NCBI RefSeq assembly: GCF_000425445.1
Contig: NZ_AUDL01000008.1
Span: 458,669-522,668, forward strand
Direction of reading: 5' to 3'
DNA: 64,000 nt
Source: Flavobacterium denitrificans DSM 15936
GTDB lineage: Bacteria > Bacteroidota > Bacteroidia > Flavobacteriales > Flavobacteriaceae
Positions 37,233-45,297 of the stretch are shown piece after piece. A program made the translations under genes and the position numbers. The notes under the pieces are model-generated. The model was not told the origin of the DNA, searched no databases, and worked only from the letters and a program-made list of their open reading frames with translations. Numbering within the stretch: position 1 is the first letter of the stretch; each line of letters begins with the position of its first letter.

Positions 37233-39260
37233 ATGAGCGTATTAACACAATATTTCAATACCAAACATAATACAGCACCTTTCTCACAAATTAAAATCGA
37301 AGATTATGTCCCTGCTTTCAATGAAGGAATTACTTTGGCTAAAGCTGAAATCGATGCGATTGTAAACAATCCGGAAGCGCCGACTTTTGAAAACACAATT
37401 GTAGCAATGGATTATTCTGGCGATATTTTAGATCGTCTTTCGAGTATTTTCTTCAATTTGAATTCGGCTGAAACGAATGACGAAATGCAGAAAATTGCAC
37501 AGGAAGTTTCGCCTTTACTTTCAGAATTTGGAAATGACATTCGCTTAAATGCAGAATTATTTGCGAGAGTAAAAGCGGTTTACGATCAGAAAGAAAGTTT
37601 AAATCTGAATCCGGAACAAACGACTTTATTAGATAAAAAATACAAAAGCTTTTCTAGAAACGGAGCCAATTTACCAGAAGACAAGAAAAACCAATTAAGA
37701 GAAATCGATAAGGAATTATCAAAATTGAGTTTACAGTTCGGCGAAAATGTTTTGGCAGAAACCAACAATTTCGAATTGCATTTAACTAATGAGCAAGATT
37801 TAGCTGGTTTACCGGAAGGAACAATCGAAGCGGCGAGATTATTAGCCAAAAATCAGGAAAAAGAAGGTTGGATTTTTACTTTAGATTATCCAAGCTACGT
37901 TCCGTTTTTGACTTATGCTGACAATCGTGAACTGCGTAAAAAAATGGCAATTGCTTTTGGTGCGAAAGGTTTTCAAAGTAATGAATTCAACAATGAAGAA
38001 AACGTTCTGAAAATTGCTAAACTTCGTCACGAAAGAGCTAATTTATTAGGATATAAAACGCATGCTCATTTTGTTCTAGAAGAAAGAATGGCCGAAAGTC
38101 CGGAGAAAGTTTTTTCTTTTTTAAATGATTTATTGGCAAAAGCAAAACCTGCGGCGCAAAAGGAGTTTGCTGAATTAACTGCTTTCGCAAAAGAGCTAGA
38201 CGGAATTGACCAATTAGAGAAATGGGACGGCGCTTATTATTCTGAAAAACTAAAACAACAACTTTTTAATTTAGATGATGAAAAACTGAAACCTTATTTT
38301 CAATTAGAAAAAGTTTTAGACGGCGCTTTTACAGTTGCCAAAAAATTATACGGTTTAACTTTTACCGAAGTTTTTGATATCGATAAATATCATGAAGAAG
38401 TTACAACTTACGAAGTAAGAGATGCCGAAAACAATTTGGTTTCGATTTTCTATGCTGATTTTTTTCCCAGAAAAGGAAAAAGAAACGGTGCGTGGATGAC
38501 TTCATTCAAATCGCAATATGTAAAAGATGGCGTTAACGAAAGACCACATATTTCGAACGTTTGTAATTTTACAAAACCAACCGAAACAAAACCTTCATTA
38601 TTGACTTTTAATGAAGTAACAACTTTATTCCACGAATTCGGTCACGGTTTACACGGAATGTTGGCGAACACAGTATATCCGAGTCTATCTGGAACTTCGG
38701 TTTTTTGGGATTTCGTAGAATTACCAAGTCAGATTATGGAGAACTGGTGTTACGAACCAGAAGCTTTGGCTTTATTTGCAAATCACTACGAAACGGGAGA
38801 AATCATTCCGATTGAATATGTACAGAAAATTAAAGAAAGTGCAAGTTTCCAAGAAGGTTTGGCAACATTGCGCCAGTTAAGTTTCGGACTATTAGATATG
38901 GCTTGGCACGGACAAGATCCAACTGCTATCACAGATTTAAAAGCTTTTGAAACGGAACAATTTGCCAACACACAATTGTATCCAGACGTAAAAGAAAATG
39001 CAATGAGTACTGCTTTTTCTCATATTTTCCAAGGCGGATATTCTTCTGGATATTACAGTTACAAATGGGCAGAAGTTTTAGACGCTGATGCTTTTGAATA
39101 TTTCCATGAAAATGGAATTTTCAACGAAGAAATTGCAAAGAAATTCAAAGATAACGTTCTTTCTAAAGGTGGAACAGAACATCCAATGACTTTATACAAA
39201 CGTTTTAGAGGACAAGAACCTAAACCTGAAGCTTTGTTGAAAAGAGCAGGATTATTATAA
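37233..39260 (+). CDS. M3 family metallopeptidase (Dcp/OpdA-like)
   Basis: Cytoplasmic zinc oligopeptidase of the M3A family; relatives are dipeptidyl carboxypeptidase and oligopeptidase A. The 675-residue product has no signal peptide, a helical N-terminal region, and the zinc site HEFGHGLHGML with His467 and His471 and the distal glutamate in the following helix (SVFWDFVELPSQIMENW). The C-terminal QGGYSSGYYSYKWAEVLDAD is characteristic of Dcp-type members. It probably finishes peptide breakdown begun by exported peptidases. Followed by a terminator. Confidence 0.94.
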   Translation: MSVLTQYFNTKHNTAPFSQIKIEDYVPAFNEGITLAKAEIDAIVNNPEAPTFENTIVAMDYSGDILDRLSSIFFNLNSAETNDEMQKIAQEVSPLLSEFGNDIRLNAELFARVKAVYDQKESLNLNPEQTTLLDKKYKSFSRNGANLPEDKKNQLREIDKELSKLSLQFGENVLAETNNFELHLTNEQDLAGLPEGTIEAARLLAKNQEKEGWIFTLDYPSYVPFLTYADNRELRKKMAIAFGAKGFQSNEFNNEENVLKIAKLRHERANLLGYKTHAHFVLEERMAESPEKVFSFLNDLLAKAKPAAQKEFAELTAFAKELDGIDQLEKWDGAYYSEKLKQQLFNLDDEKLKPYFQLEKVLDGAFTVAKKLYGLTFTEVFDIDKYHEEVTTYEVRDAENNLVSIFYADFFPRKGKRNGAWMTSFKSQYVKDGVNERPHISNVCNFTKPTETKPSLLTFNEVTTLFHEFGHGLHGMLANTVYPSLSGTSVFWDFVELPSQIMENWCYEPEALALFANHYETGEIIPIEYVQKIKESASFQEGLATLRQLSFGLLDMAWHGQDPTAITDLKAFETEQFANTQLYPDVKENAMSTAFSHIFQGGYSSGYYSYKWAEVLDADAFEYFHENGIFNEEIAKKFKDNVLSKGGTEHPMTLYKRFRGQEPKPEALLKRAGLL

Positions 39261-39261
39261 A

Positions 39262-39306
39262 GCTTCTAAGATACTAAGCTCCTAAGTTGCTAAGTTTCTT
39301 AGAGTA
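39262..39306. repeat. CTAAG-unit repeat tract after the M3 peptidase gene
   Basis: Head-to-tail units TTCTAAGATACTAAGCTCC and TAAGTTGCTAAGTTTCTTAG, the same kind as 26416-26478. Confidence 0.7.
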
Positions 39307-39316
39307 TTAAATTTTG

Positions 39317-39346
39317 AAACCGAAGTAGAAATACTTCGGTTTTTTA
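39317..39346 (+). terminator. Terminator after the M3 peptidase gene
   Basis: Perfect 11-bp stem AAACCGAAGTA / TACTTCGGTTT with a GAAA tetraloop and a T-run. Confidence 0.88.
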
Positions 39347-39403
39347 TTTGATTTTACTTTAGTTATCTTCGTATTTTAAATCTTAATCTTACAAATACAA
39401 GCC

Positions 39404-40063
39404 GTGAAAAAATATTTTAAAATAGTGCTTTATCTTGCCATTATTGGATTAATTGCCATTGTTTCGGTAAATTATTACGTGAAATCTTCGACTAAAAAGA
39501 ACATTTATTATTCGATTAAAAAATTCCCTAAAAATGATGTCGGAATTATTTTTGGCGCAGGAATTAACGGAGATCAGCCAAGCAAATATTTAAAAGATCG
39601 TCTAGATGCTGGAATTATGCTTTGGAAAGCAAAACGTATCAATAAAATTTTACTTTCGGGAGATAACGGCCGTGATGAGTATGATGAATTAACAGTTATG
39701 AAAAACTACTGTTTCAATCACGGAGTTGACACCACAAAAATATTTATCGATTATGCTGGTTTCGATACCTATTCGACGATGTATCGTGCGAAACATATTT
39801 TCAAGATTAAAAAAGCAACTTTAATTTCTCAGGAATATCATTTAAACCGAGCAATTTATATCGGGCAAAAACTCGGAATTAAATCGGTTGGATATTCTGC
39901 AAACAATGGAGAATATTTAGGATATAAATATGTAACGTTTAGAGAATACGGTTCTATTTTTAAATCCTTTTTTGATGTTTTGAGAAATCGCGAACCACGC
40001 TTTTTAGGTGGAGAAATTAATATAAATGGTGAATCTAATTATTCTAAAGAAGATAAACGATAA
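39404..40063 (+). CDS. SanA/YdcF (DUF218) family membrane-anchored protein
   Basis: Envelope protein of the SanA/ElyC family. The 219-residue product starts at a GTG (39404), has one N-terminal membrane helix (about 6-25, VLYLAIIGLIAIVSVNYYV) and a DUF218 domain: VGIIFGAGINGDQPSKYLKD, KILLSGDNGRDEYDE, and AGFDTYSTMYRAKHIF, ending in the second conserved block SQEYHLNRAIYIGQKLG. SanA affects outer-membrane permeability (vancomycin exclusion) in enterobacteria; here the same role is only inferred. It converges on hicB with a shared terminator. Confidence 0.88.
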   Translation: MKKYFKIVLYLAIIGLIAIVSVNYYVKSSTKKNIYYSIKKFPKNDVGIIFGAGINGDQPSKYLKDRLDAGIMLWKAKRINKILLSGDNGRDEYDELTVMKNYCFNHGVDTTKIFIDYAGFDTYSTMYRAKHIFKIKKATLISQEYHLNRAIYIGQKLGIKSVGYSANNGEYLGYKYVTFREYGSIFKSFFDVLRNREPRFLGGEININGESNYSKEDKR

Positions 40064-40064
40064 A

Positions 40065-40098
40065 GAAAACCCGAAACAATTTTCTGTTTCGGGTTTTC
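40065..40098. terminator. Bidirectional terminator between the SanA-like gene and hicB
   Basis: Stem GAAAACCCGAAACA / TGTTTCGGGTTTTC, 14 bp with a 6-nt loop; its right end touches the hicB stop codon. Confidence 0.85.
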
Positions 40099-40448
40099 TA
40101 ATTTAAAACTTCTTCATGTTTTACAACATAAGATAGAGCTTCTTTTACAACTTCATTTAAGTTTAAGCCTTTTCTTGTCGCTAAGAGCGCTATTTTTTGA
40201 TGTAATTCCTGCGAAACTCTCACATTAAAAGAACCTTTATATGTTTTGTCTGGATCTTTATTCAACAATTTGCAGGTTTCTAAATAATCATTAACAGCTT
40301 CTTTAAAAGATTCTTCCAATTCTGTAACTGAAGATCCTTCAAAGGTTACCAAATCATTTATACCATGGATTTTTCCAAAGAATATTTTATCCTCTGCAGA
40401 AAATTCTAATGTACCAATGTATCCGTTAAATTCTAAATAGTTTTTCAT
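40098..40448 (-). CDS. hicB: HicB family antitoxin with C-terminal ribbon-helix-helix domain
   Basis: Antitoxin of a HicAB type II system. The 116-residue product has the HicB partial RNase-H-like fold (YIGTLEFSAEDKIFFGKIHG, then TFEGSSVTELEESFKEAVND) and a C-terminal ribbon-helix-helix of Arc/MetJ type (SFNVRVSQELHQKIALLATR, KGLNLNEVVKEALSYV), which should bind DNA and autoregulate. It follows hicA by one base (40449), the usual toxin-first order of hicAB. A palindrome upstream of hicA (40714-40742) is a candidate operator. Confidence 0.9.
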   Translation of the reverse strand: MKNYLEFNGYIGTLEFSAEDKIFFGKIHGINDLVTFEGSSVTELEESFKEAVNDYLETCKLLNKDPDKTYKGSFNVRVSQELHQKIALLATRKGLNLNEVVKEALSYVVKHEEVLN

Positions 40449-40449
40449 C

Positions 40450-40692
40450 TTACAATTCTAAATATTCAATAATAATATCAAGCTGATATCCTTTCAAAAC
40501 TTTTTGCGGATGTGGTTCATGTAGACTTATAATCTGTTTATTTTCATTCACAAATTTCCTTCTTGAACCACCTGTTTTTCCTTGTGAAATCTGATTATAA
40601 CCACAATGATTCAGAACTTTCAGCATTTCATCCCAAGAAAAATCTTTTGGTTTTGATTTTAACCTTTCAATAAGTTTATCAATCTTACTCAT
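40450..40692 (-). CDS. hicA: HicA family toxin, variant without the canonical active-site His
   Basis: Small mRNA interferase-type toxin of 80 residues with the dsRBD-like HicA fold: LIERLKSKPKDFSWDEMLKV, then GYNQISQGKTGGSRRKFVNE and LHEPHPQKVLKGYQLDIIIE. In classic HicA the conserved loop is GSH and the histidine is catalytic; here Arg44 follows GGS, while two histidines are present in LHEPHP. This variant class is known in other genomes and may use different chemistry. First gene of the pair, with a promoter abutting its start. Confidence 0.88.
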   Translation of the reverse strand: MSKIDKLIERLKSKPKDFSWDEMLKVLNHCGYNQISQGKTGGSRRKFVNENKQIISLHEPHPQKVLKGYQLDIIIEYLEL

Positions 40693-40693
40693 A

Positions 40694-40722
40694 CAAATTT
40701 ACCATTAATTTTTAATTTGCAA
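40694..40722 (-). promoter_or_regulatory. Promoter of hicAB
   Basis: On the minus strand TTG (40720-40722), an 18-bp spacer, and TAAATTTG (40694-40701), with the box ending one base before the hicA ATG. The normal start site would fall on or just inside the first codons, so a slightly upstream start or a later initiation codon is possible. Confidence 0.55.
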
Positions 40723-40742
40723 CTAAAATATAGTTACAAATT
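40714..40742. promoter_or_regulatory. Candidate HicB operator palindrome
   Basis: Two 12-base arms (AATTTGCAACTA at 40714-40725 and TAGTTACAAATT at 40731-40742) around a 5-base spacer, one mismatch. The palindrome covers the -33 element of the hicAB promoter, where a ribbon-helix-helix repressor would block transcription. Confidence 0.6.
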
Positions 40743-40812
40743 AAAAGCAAGATGTAAAAATAGGAAAAATCATTCAATTTAATTAATATTTTTAAAAATG
40801 TAATTAGAGACA

Positions 40813-40850
40813 AATAAAAAAGACCAGCAAGAATTCATGCCAGTCTTTAA
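40813..40850 (-). terminator. Weak terminator after the antiporter gene
   Basis: Stem AAAGAC / GTCTTT extended by GC / GC after an internal CA/CA mismatch; the minus strand then reads TTTATTTG. Confidence 0.45.
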
Positions 40851-40878
40851 AAAATCTTTACTCTTTGTTCTATTCTCT

Positions 40879-42141
40879 TTACTCTTTCTCCAAAACTCTA
40901 TTCGCCAATTTCCCTACAGTCAGTCCCTGAACTACAATTGAAAACAATACCACGATATAAGTTATTTCAAGTAAAAGGTTTTTATATTCTCCTTCAGGCA
41001 TTGAAAGTACCAAAGCAATAGAAACTCCACCACGAATTCCGCCCCAAACCAAAACCATCAGAGAACCTTTGTTGTAGGCTGATCTAATTCCGAAAAATTT
41101 AAAAATATCGAAGAATTTCCACGGTAAAACGATCGACGTTAATCTTGAAAAAAGTACAATGAAGATGGCAATAACTCCTGTCAATAATTGTTTGTCCAAA
41201 TTTGGAAGTAGCAACAATTCAAAACCAATAAATAAGAACAAAACTGCATTCAGGATTTCATCGATAAGTTCCCAAAACTTTCCAAGATAATCTTTAGTGA
41301 CTTCGCTCATGGCAACTTTTTTGCCATAATTTCCAATAATCAATCCCGCCACAACCATTGCCAGCGGACTAGAAACGTGTAATGCCTGAGCAACCAAAAA
41401 TCCTCCTGTGACAATAGAAAGTGTGATTAAAACCGAAACTTTATAGTCGTCTATTTTCTTCATGACCCTTGAAGCCGTAAATCCGAAAATGGCTCCTAAT
41501 AAAAGTCCGCCAAATCCTTCTTTTATAAATAGCCAGCTAATCGAACCAAAAGTAGCATCAAATGTTGGATCGGTTGCCATTTTTAGAACAACGGCAAACA
41601 TTACAACCGCTACTCCATCATTAAACAACGATTCGCCAACAATTTTAGTTTCTATTCTTTTTGGGACTTTAGCTTCCTTTAAAACTCCCAAAACTACGAT
41701 TGGATCGGTTGGAGAAATTAAGGTTCCGAAAACCAAACAAAATATGTAAGGAATAGTAATTCCGAGAAATGGTGCTATATAATAAAGTAAAACAGAAATA
41801 ATTAAAGCTGATAAAACGACACTGACTGTCGAATAAATCATTATCGGAACCTTTTGTTCTTTAAGGTCAAACATGTTTACATGTAAAGCTCCAGCGAATA
41901 AAAGAAAATTCAACATTGCTCCCATCAGAATTTCATTGAAATCAAATTCTTTTATCAAATCAAAAAAATGTTTGGTCGTTGCAGGAAAATAAGAATCTCC
42001 CAAAAGACGAATTCCTACTGAAACCAACATCGCAATAATCATGATTCCGATGGTTCCCGGAAGTTTTAAAAATCTTAAATTCAAATAGGCGAAGAATGAT
42101 GCCAATACAATTAGCACCGAAAATGTGTAGTATAATTCCAT
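40879..42141 (-). CDS. Cation:proton antiporter, CPA1 family
   Basis: Inner-membrane Na+(K+)/H+ exchanger. The 420-residue product has about 12 hydrophobic helices. Conserved features include the first transport motif ISPTDPIVVLGVLKEA, the ion-binding ESLFNDGVAVVMFAVVL (FNDG with its Asp), and a later RGGVSIALVLSMPEG. No C-terminal TrkA-type regulatory domain follows the membrane part, so it is a minimal NhaP/CPA1-type exchanger. It is transcribed divergently from the GbsR/MarR gene with a 138-base gap. Confidence 0.92.
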   Translation of the reverse strand: MELYYTFSVLIVLASFFAYLNLRFLKLPGTIGIMIIAMLVSVGIRLLGDSYFPATTKHFFDLIKEFDFNEILMGAMLNFLLFAGALHVNMFDLKEQKVPIMIYSTVSVVLSALIISVLLYYIAPFLGITIPYIFCLVFGTLISPTDPIVVLGVLKEAKVPKRIETKIVGESLFNDGVAVVMFAVVLKMATDPTFDATFGSISWLFIKEGFGGLLLGAIFGFTASRVMKKIDDYKVSVLITLSIVTGGFLVAQALHVSSPLAMVVAGLIIGNYGKKVAMSEVTKDYLGKFWELIDEILNAVLFLFIGFELLLLPNLDKQLLTGVIAIFIVLFSRLTSIVLPWKFFDIFKFFGIRSAYNKGSLMVLVWGGIRGGVSIALVLSMPEGEYKNLLLEITYIVVLFSIVVQGLTVGKLANRVLEKE

Positions 42142-42243
42142 AAAAAGTGATTTTTACAAAAATAGCGGTATCATTATTTAATCGAAAATTTCACGGTTTG
42201 AATTAACATAACTTTACAATTCGCTAAACAAGTTTCAATTATT

Positions 42244-42275
42244 TTTGAAAGTTTAAAAACTTTTACTTACATTTG
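42244..42275 (+). promoter_or_regulatory. Promoter of the GbsR/MarR gene, abutting its start codon
   Basis: TTTG at 42244-42247, a 20-bp spacer and TACATTTG at 42268-42275 match the full consensus. The box ends 4 bases before the ATG at 42280, so the predicted transcript is leaderless. Confidence 0.8.
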
Positions 42276-42279
42276 ATCC

Positions 42280-42783
42280 ATGGAATTCAAAGAAGCAAAA
42301 AATAAGTTTGTACAAACCTGGGGAGCATTAGGTTCTCAATGGGGAATTAATAAAACGATGGCACAGATCCACGCTTTATTAATGGTTTCGAACGAGCCTG
42401 TTTCTATGGAAGACATTATGGAAGAATTGCAGATTTCCCGCGGGAATGCAAGCATGAACTTAAGAGCCTTGATGGATTGGGGAATTGTCTATAAAGAATT
42501 TAAAGCCGGAGAAAGAAAAGAATTCTTTACTGCCGAAAAAGATTTAGACGAATTGGCAGTTAAAATTTCCAGAGAAAGAAGCAAAAGAGAAATCAAACCT
42601 ACTCTTAAAATCTTAAAAGAAGTATCGACGATTGAAGCAAAAGATTCTGCTGAAGAAAAACACTTTGTGGATCAAACAACTAAATTGTATGACTTCGTTT
42701 TGAAAGCAGATAACATGTTAGATAAAATGACTGAATTCAATGAAAATTGGTTAGGAAAATTGGTCATCAAAATGATGAAATAA
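42280..42783 (+). CDS. GbsR/MarR family transcriptional regulator
   Basis: Winged-helix DNA-binding regulator. The 167-residue product has an N-terminal helix (KFVQTWGALGSQWGINKTMA), the winged HTH (about 30-90: MEDIMEELQISRGNASMNLR, then DWGIVYKEFKAGERKEFFTA) and a helical C-terminal dimerisation region. GbsR-type members often respond to small molecules; the ligand is not evident. It heads a plus-strand group that includes the small membrane protein, the DCC protein and the TIGR01777 epimerase, so these are candidate targets. Confidence 0.88.
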   Translation: MEFKEAKNKFVQTWGALGSQWGINKTMAQIHALLMVSNEPVSMEDIMEELQISRGNASMNLRALMDWGIVYKEFKAGERKEFFTAEKDLDELAVKISRERSKREIKPTLKILKEVSTIEAKDSAEEKHFVDQTTKLYDFVLKADNMLDKMTEFNENWLGKLVIKMMK

Positions 42784-42838
42784 AAAAATTTAATCTAAAC
42801 TTTCATTTTTTTCTGAAAGTTTAAAACAATCAATAATT

Positions 42839-43168
42839 ATGAGAACTATAATGCACATAAACACATTTGCAATTGCACTTCCGTTTATTATTTTTCTATC
42901 AGCTGTTGTATTTGGAGAAGGAGCAATATTTTTTGCTTTACTATCAACTATGGTTACAGGTCTTCTTCAAGTGTTATTGGGCATTAAAATGTTAGTTGAT
43001 AATCCAAAAGACAGAAATCTGCAAATCTATATATCAGGTGTTTTTTTCTTCTTTGGACTTTGGTTCGTAAACCATCTAATTGGCTATAATAACTTCTTAA
43101 CCTTTATCTTATTTCCAATCCCTCTTATACTCGCAATTTATTTATCTGTAATAATTTATAAAGAATAA
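42839..43168 (+). CDS. Small integral-membrane protein of unknown function
   Basis: I do not recognise the family. The 109-residue product has three to four hydrophobic helices (FAIALPFIIFLSAVVFGEGA, FALLSTMVTGLLQVLLGIK, IYISGVFFFFGLWFVN, LTFILFPIPLILAIYLSVII) and ends in YKE. A second Met at codon 5 could be the true start. It lies 55 bases after the GbsR/MarR gene and 72 bases before the DCC gene on the same strand, probably co-regulated. Confidence 0.6.
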   Translation: MRTIMHINTFAIALPFIIFLSAVVFGEGAIFFALLSTMVTGLLQVLLGIKMLVDNPKDRNLQIYISGVFFFFGLWFVNHLIGYNNFLTFILFPIPLILAIYLSVIIYKE

Positions 43169-43240
43169 AAGAAAACTTCATCTGATTCCCGTTGAAGAAG
43201 AATTATACGCATAAACTATTCATCTTTAAAACCAAAAATC

Positions 43241-44059
43241 ATGAAAACGTTAGAAAACCAAACCTTACTTTATGATGAAGATTGTCCGCTTTGCAGTTTA
43301 TACACGACTGGATTTGTAAAAAGCGGAATGCTTGATGAAAACGGAAGAAAATCATATTGTCAATTATCTGAAAAAGAGCAAAGTTTTGTGGATTTAAAAC
43401 GCGCGCCAAACGAAATTGCGTTGGTCGATAATAAAACCAAAACCGTTATTTACGGAATTGATAGTTTGATAAAAGTTATTGGTTTTTCTTTTCCTTTAAT
43501 TGAAAAAATTGCGACTGTAAAACCAATTCATTTCGTTCTGAAAAAGCTGTATTCTTTCGTTTCTTATAACAGAAAAGTAATTATTCCGGGAAATGTAAAA
43601 GAGGAAAACAAATTGCAATGCACTCCCGATTTCAATTATAAATACAGATTTCTGTTTATCGGATTCGGATTGACTATAACGACTTTTATTCTTTTTGGGT
43701 ATTCTAATTTGATTTTGAATTTCCCAAAAAGTAGTATTGCAAGAGAACTTATTTTATCTTTGGGACAAATTGTTTTTCAATCTTTATTTCTTTTAAAATT
43801 TGACAAACAAACGATTATCAATTATACTGGGAATATCATGACAGTTTCTTTGATGGGAAGTTTGATTTTGATGCCGATTTTGATTTTAAGTCAGTTTTTC
43901 CAGCTTCCGCAAATGATTGTTTTAAGTTGGTTTGGAGTGACGGTTTTGATTATGTTTTTGGAACATTTTAGAAGGGTAAAACTTTTAAAACTTCCTTTTT
44001 ACTTATCTTTCACTTGGATTTTATACAGAATTCTTGCTTTGATTTTAATTATAAATTAA
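43241..44059 (+). CDS. DCC1-like thiol-disulfide oxidoreductase family membrane protein
   Basis: The N-terminal 120 residues are a DUF393/DCC domain with YDEDCPLCSLYT, where Cys15 and Cys18 form the CxxC redox motif in the thioredoxin-like fold. The remainder (about 130-270) has five hydrophobic helices, including FLFIGFGLTITTFILFGYS and MIVLSWFGVTVLIMFLEHF, so the DCC domain is membrane-tethered. Family members are presumed thiol oxidoreductases; a substrate is unknown. It lies before the TIGR01777 epimerase, separated by an inverted repeat. Confidence 0.82.
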   Translation: MKTLENQTLLYDEDCPLCSLYTTGFVKSGMLDENGRKSYCQLSEKEQSFVDLKRAPNEIALVDNKTKTVIYGIDSLIKVIGFSFPLIEKIATVKPIHFVLKKLYSFVSYNRKVIIPGNVKEENKLQCTPDFNYKYRFLFIGFGLTITTFILFGYSNLILNFPKSSIARELILSLGQIVFQSLFLLKFDKQTIINYTGNIMTVSLMGSLILMPILILSQFFQLPQMIVLSWFGVTVLIMFLEHFRRVKLLKLPFYLSFTWILYRILALILIIN

Positions 44060-44063
44060 AGTT

Positions 44064-44144
44064 GCCACGAATTGCACGAATTTTCACGAATTACTATTTA
44101 CCAAAATACTAAAAAAATTAGTGGAAATTAGTGCAATTCGTGGC
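44064..44144. repeat. Long intergenic inverted repeat of CCACGAATT/CACGAATT units
   Basis: Left arm starts TGCCACGAATTGCACGAATT; the right arm ends GTGCAATTCGTGGC. Same family as 34576-34662 and 24024-24075. Lies between the DCC gene and the epimerase gene. Confidence 0.8.
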
Positions 44145-44161
44145 TATAAAAAAACACAACA

Positions 44162-45067
44162 ATGAGTAAACTTATAATCGCATCTGGCACTGGATTTTTA
44201 GGACAAGTTTTAATCCATCATTTCAAAAATAAATTTGAAGAAATTATAATTCTGACCCGAGGAAAATCTCAGACAATTGACGGAATTAAATATGTAAACT
44301 GGAATGCCAAAACTTTTACTGGTTGGGAAAAAGAATTGGAAAATGCTTCAGTTTTAATTAATCTCGCAGGAAAATCTGTTGATTGCCGTTATACGAAAAA
44401 GAATAAAAAAGAAATTCTTTGGTCTAGAATTGACAGCACAAAAATTCTAAACAAAGCAGTTTTGAATTGTAAAAATCCGCCGAAACATTGGCTGAATTCG
44501 TCAACTTCTACGATTTATCGTTTTTCATTAGACAAACAAATGGATGAAGTTGATGGCGAAATTGGTAATGATTTTTCTATAAATGTCGCTTTATCTTGGG
44601 AAAAAGCTTTCTTTAAAACCGAAACTCCTAAAACCATCAAAACAGCTTTGCGAACTTCAATTGTTTTAGGGAAAAATGGAGGCGCTTTTATTCCGTTAAA
44701 GACTTTGGCAAAAATTGGTTTTGGAGGAAAACAAGGAGGCGGCAATCAGTTTATAAGCTGGATTCACGAGGAAGATTTTGCTAATGCGGTGGATTTTATT
44801 ATTCAGAAAGAAATGACTGGAGTTATCAATATTGTTTCTCCGGAACCAATTCGAAATGTTGATTTTATGCAAAAACTTCGAAAAGCTGTTGGTTTTCCTT
44901 TTGGAATTCCGATCAATAAATTCTTTCTTGAAATTGGATCTTTTTTTATTCGAACAGAAACGGAATTGGTTTTGAAAAGTAGAAATGTGATTCCGAAACG
45001 ACTTTTGAAAAATGGGTTTGAATTTAAGTTTGGGGAAATTGATGAGGCTTTTCGAGATTTAATTTAG
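44162..45067 (+). CDS. TIGR01777 family (SDR39U1-type) NAD(P)-dependent epimerase/oxidoreductase
   Basis: Atypical short-chain dehydrogenase with a Rossmann fold. The 301-residue product starts MSKLIIASGTGFLGQVLIHH (glycine-rich nucleotide loop GTGFLG), has SVLINLAGKSVDCRYTKKNK, the SSTSTIYRF segment in the place of the catalytic Ser-Tyr pair, and ISWIHEEDFANAVDFIIQ plus the C-terminal domain typical of TIGR01777 (MQKLRKAVGFPFGIPINKFF). Its substrate is not established; bacterial relatives have been linked to cell division. Last gene of the GbsR/MarR group. Confidence 0.87.
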   Translation: MSKLIIASGTGFLGQVLIHHFKNKFEEIIILTRGKSQTIDGIKYVNWNAKTFTGWEKELENASVLINLAGKSVDCRYTKKNKKEILWSRIDSTKILNKAVLNCKNPPKHWLNSSTSTIYRFSLDKQMDEVDGEIGNDFSINVALSWEKAFFKTETPKTIKTALRTSIVLGKNGGAFIPLKTLAKIGFGGKQGGGNQFISWIHEEDFANAVDFIIQKEMTGVINIVSPEPIRNVDFMQKLRKAVGFPFGIPINKFFLEIGSFFIRTETELVLKSRNVIPKRLLKNGFEFKFGEIDEAFRDLI

Positions 45068-45153
45068 AACCCAAATTCACATAGTTTTGTCAAATGACAA
45101 GATTGTGGCAACAAATCTTCTTTTGAAAATGAATTTCCTCGTTTTACGTTATT

Positions 45154-45269
45154 GCGTGAGGGATAGGAGCTGGCTACCGAAGTAGCGCGGATAGCCCGAC
45201 AGCATCTTGATAAAAGGGCGTATAAGCGCAAAGTGAATTTGCCCTTTTATCAAGTATGGTGGCACGCCC
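45154..45269 (+). ncRNA. Structured intergenic element, copy 1 (two conserved hairpins)
   Basis: A 116-nt block from GCGTGAGGGATAGGAGC to GGTGGCACGCCC. Hairpin 1 is GCTAC-CGAA-GTAGC (45173-45186). Hairpin 2 has perfect 14-bp arms CTTGATAAAAGGGC (45206-45219) and GCCCTTTTATCAAG (45241-45254). The ends GGGCGT.. and ..GCGTG may also pair. A second copy, on the other strand at 49315-49428, keeps the same layout with compensatory changes in both stems. It may be a copy of a described flavobacterial RNA motif (for example flavo-1), which I cannot confirm. Confidence 0.7.
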
Positions 45270-45297
45270 AAATTATTTAGAAACTTGAATGCCTTAT

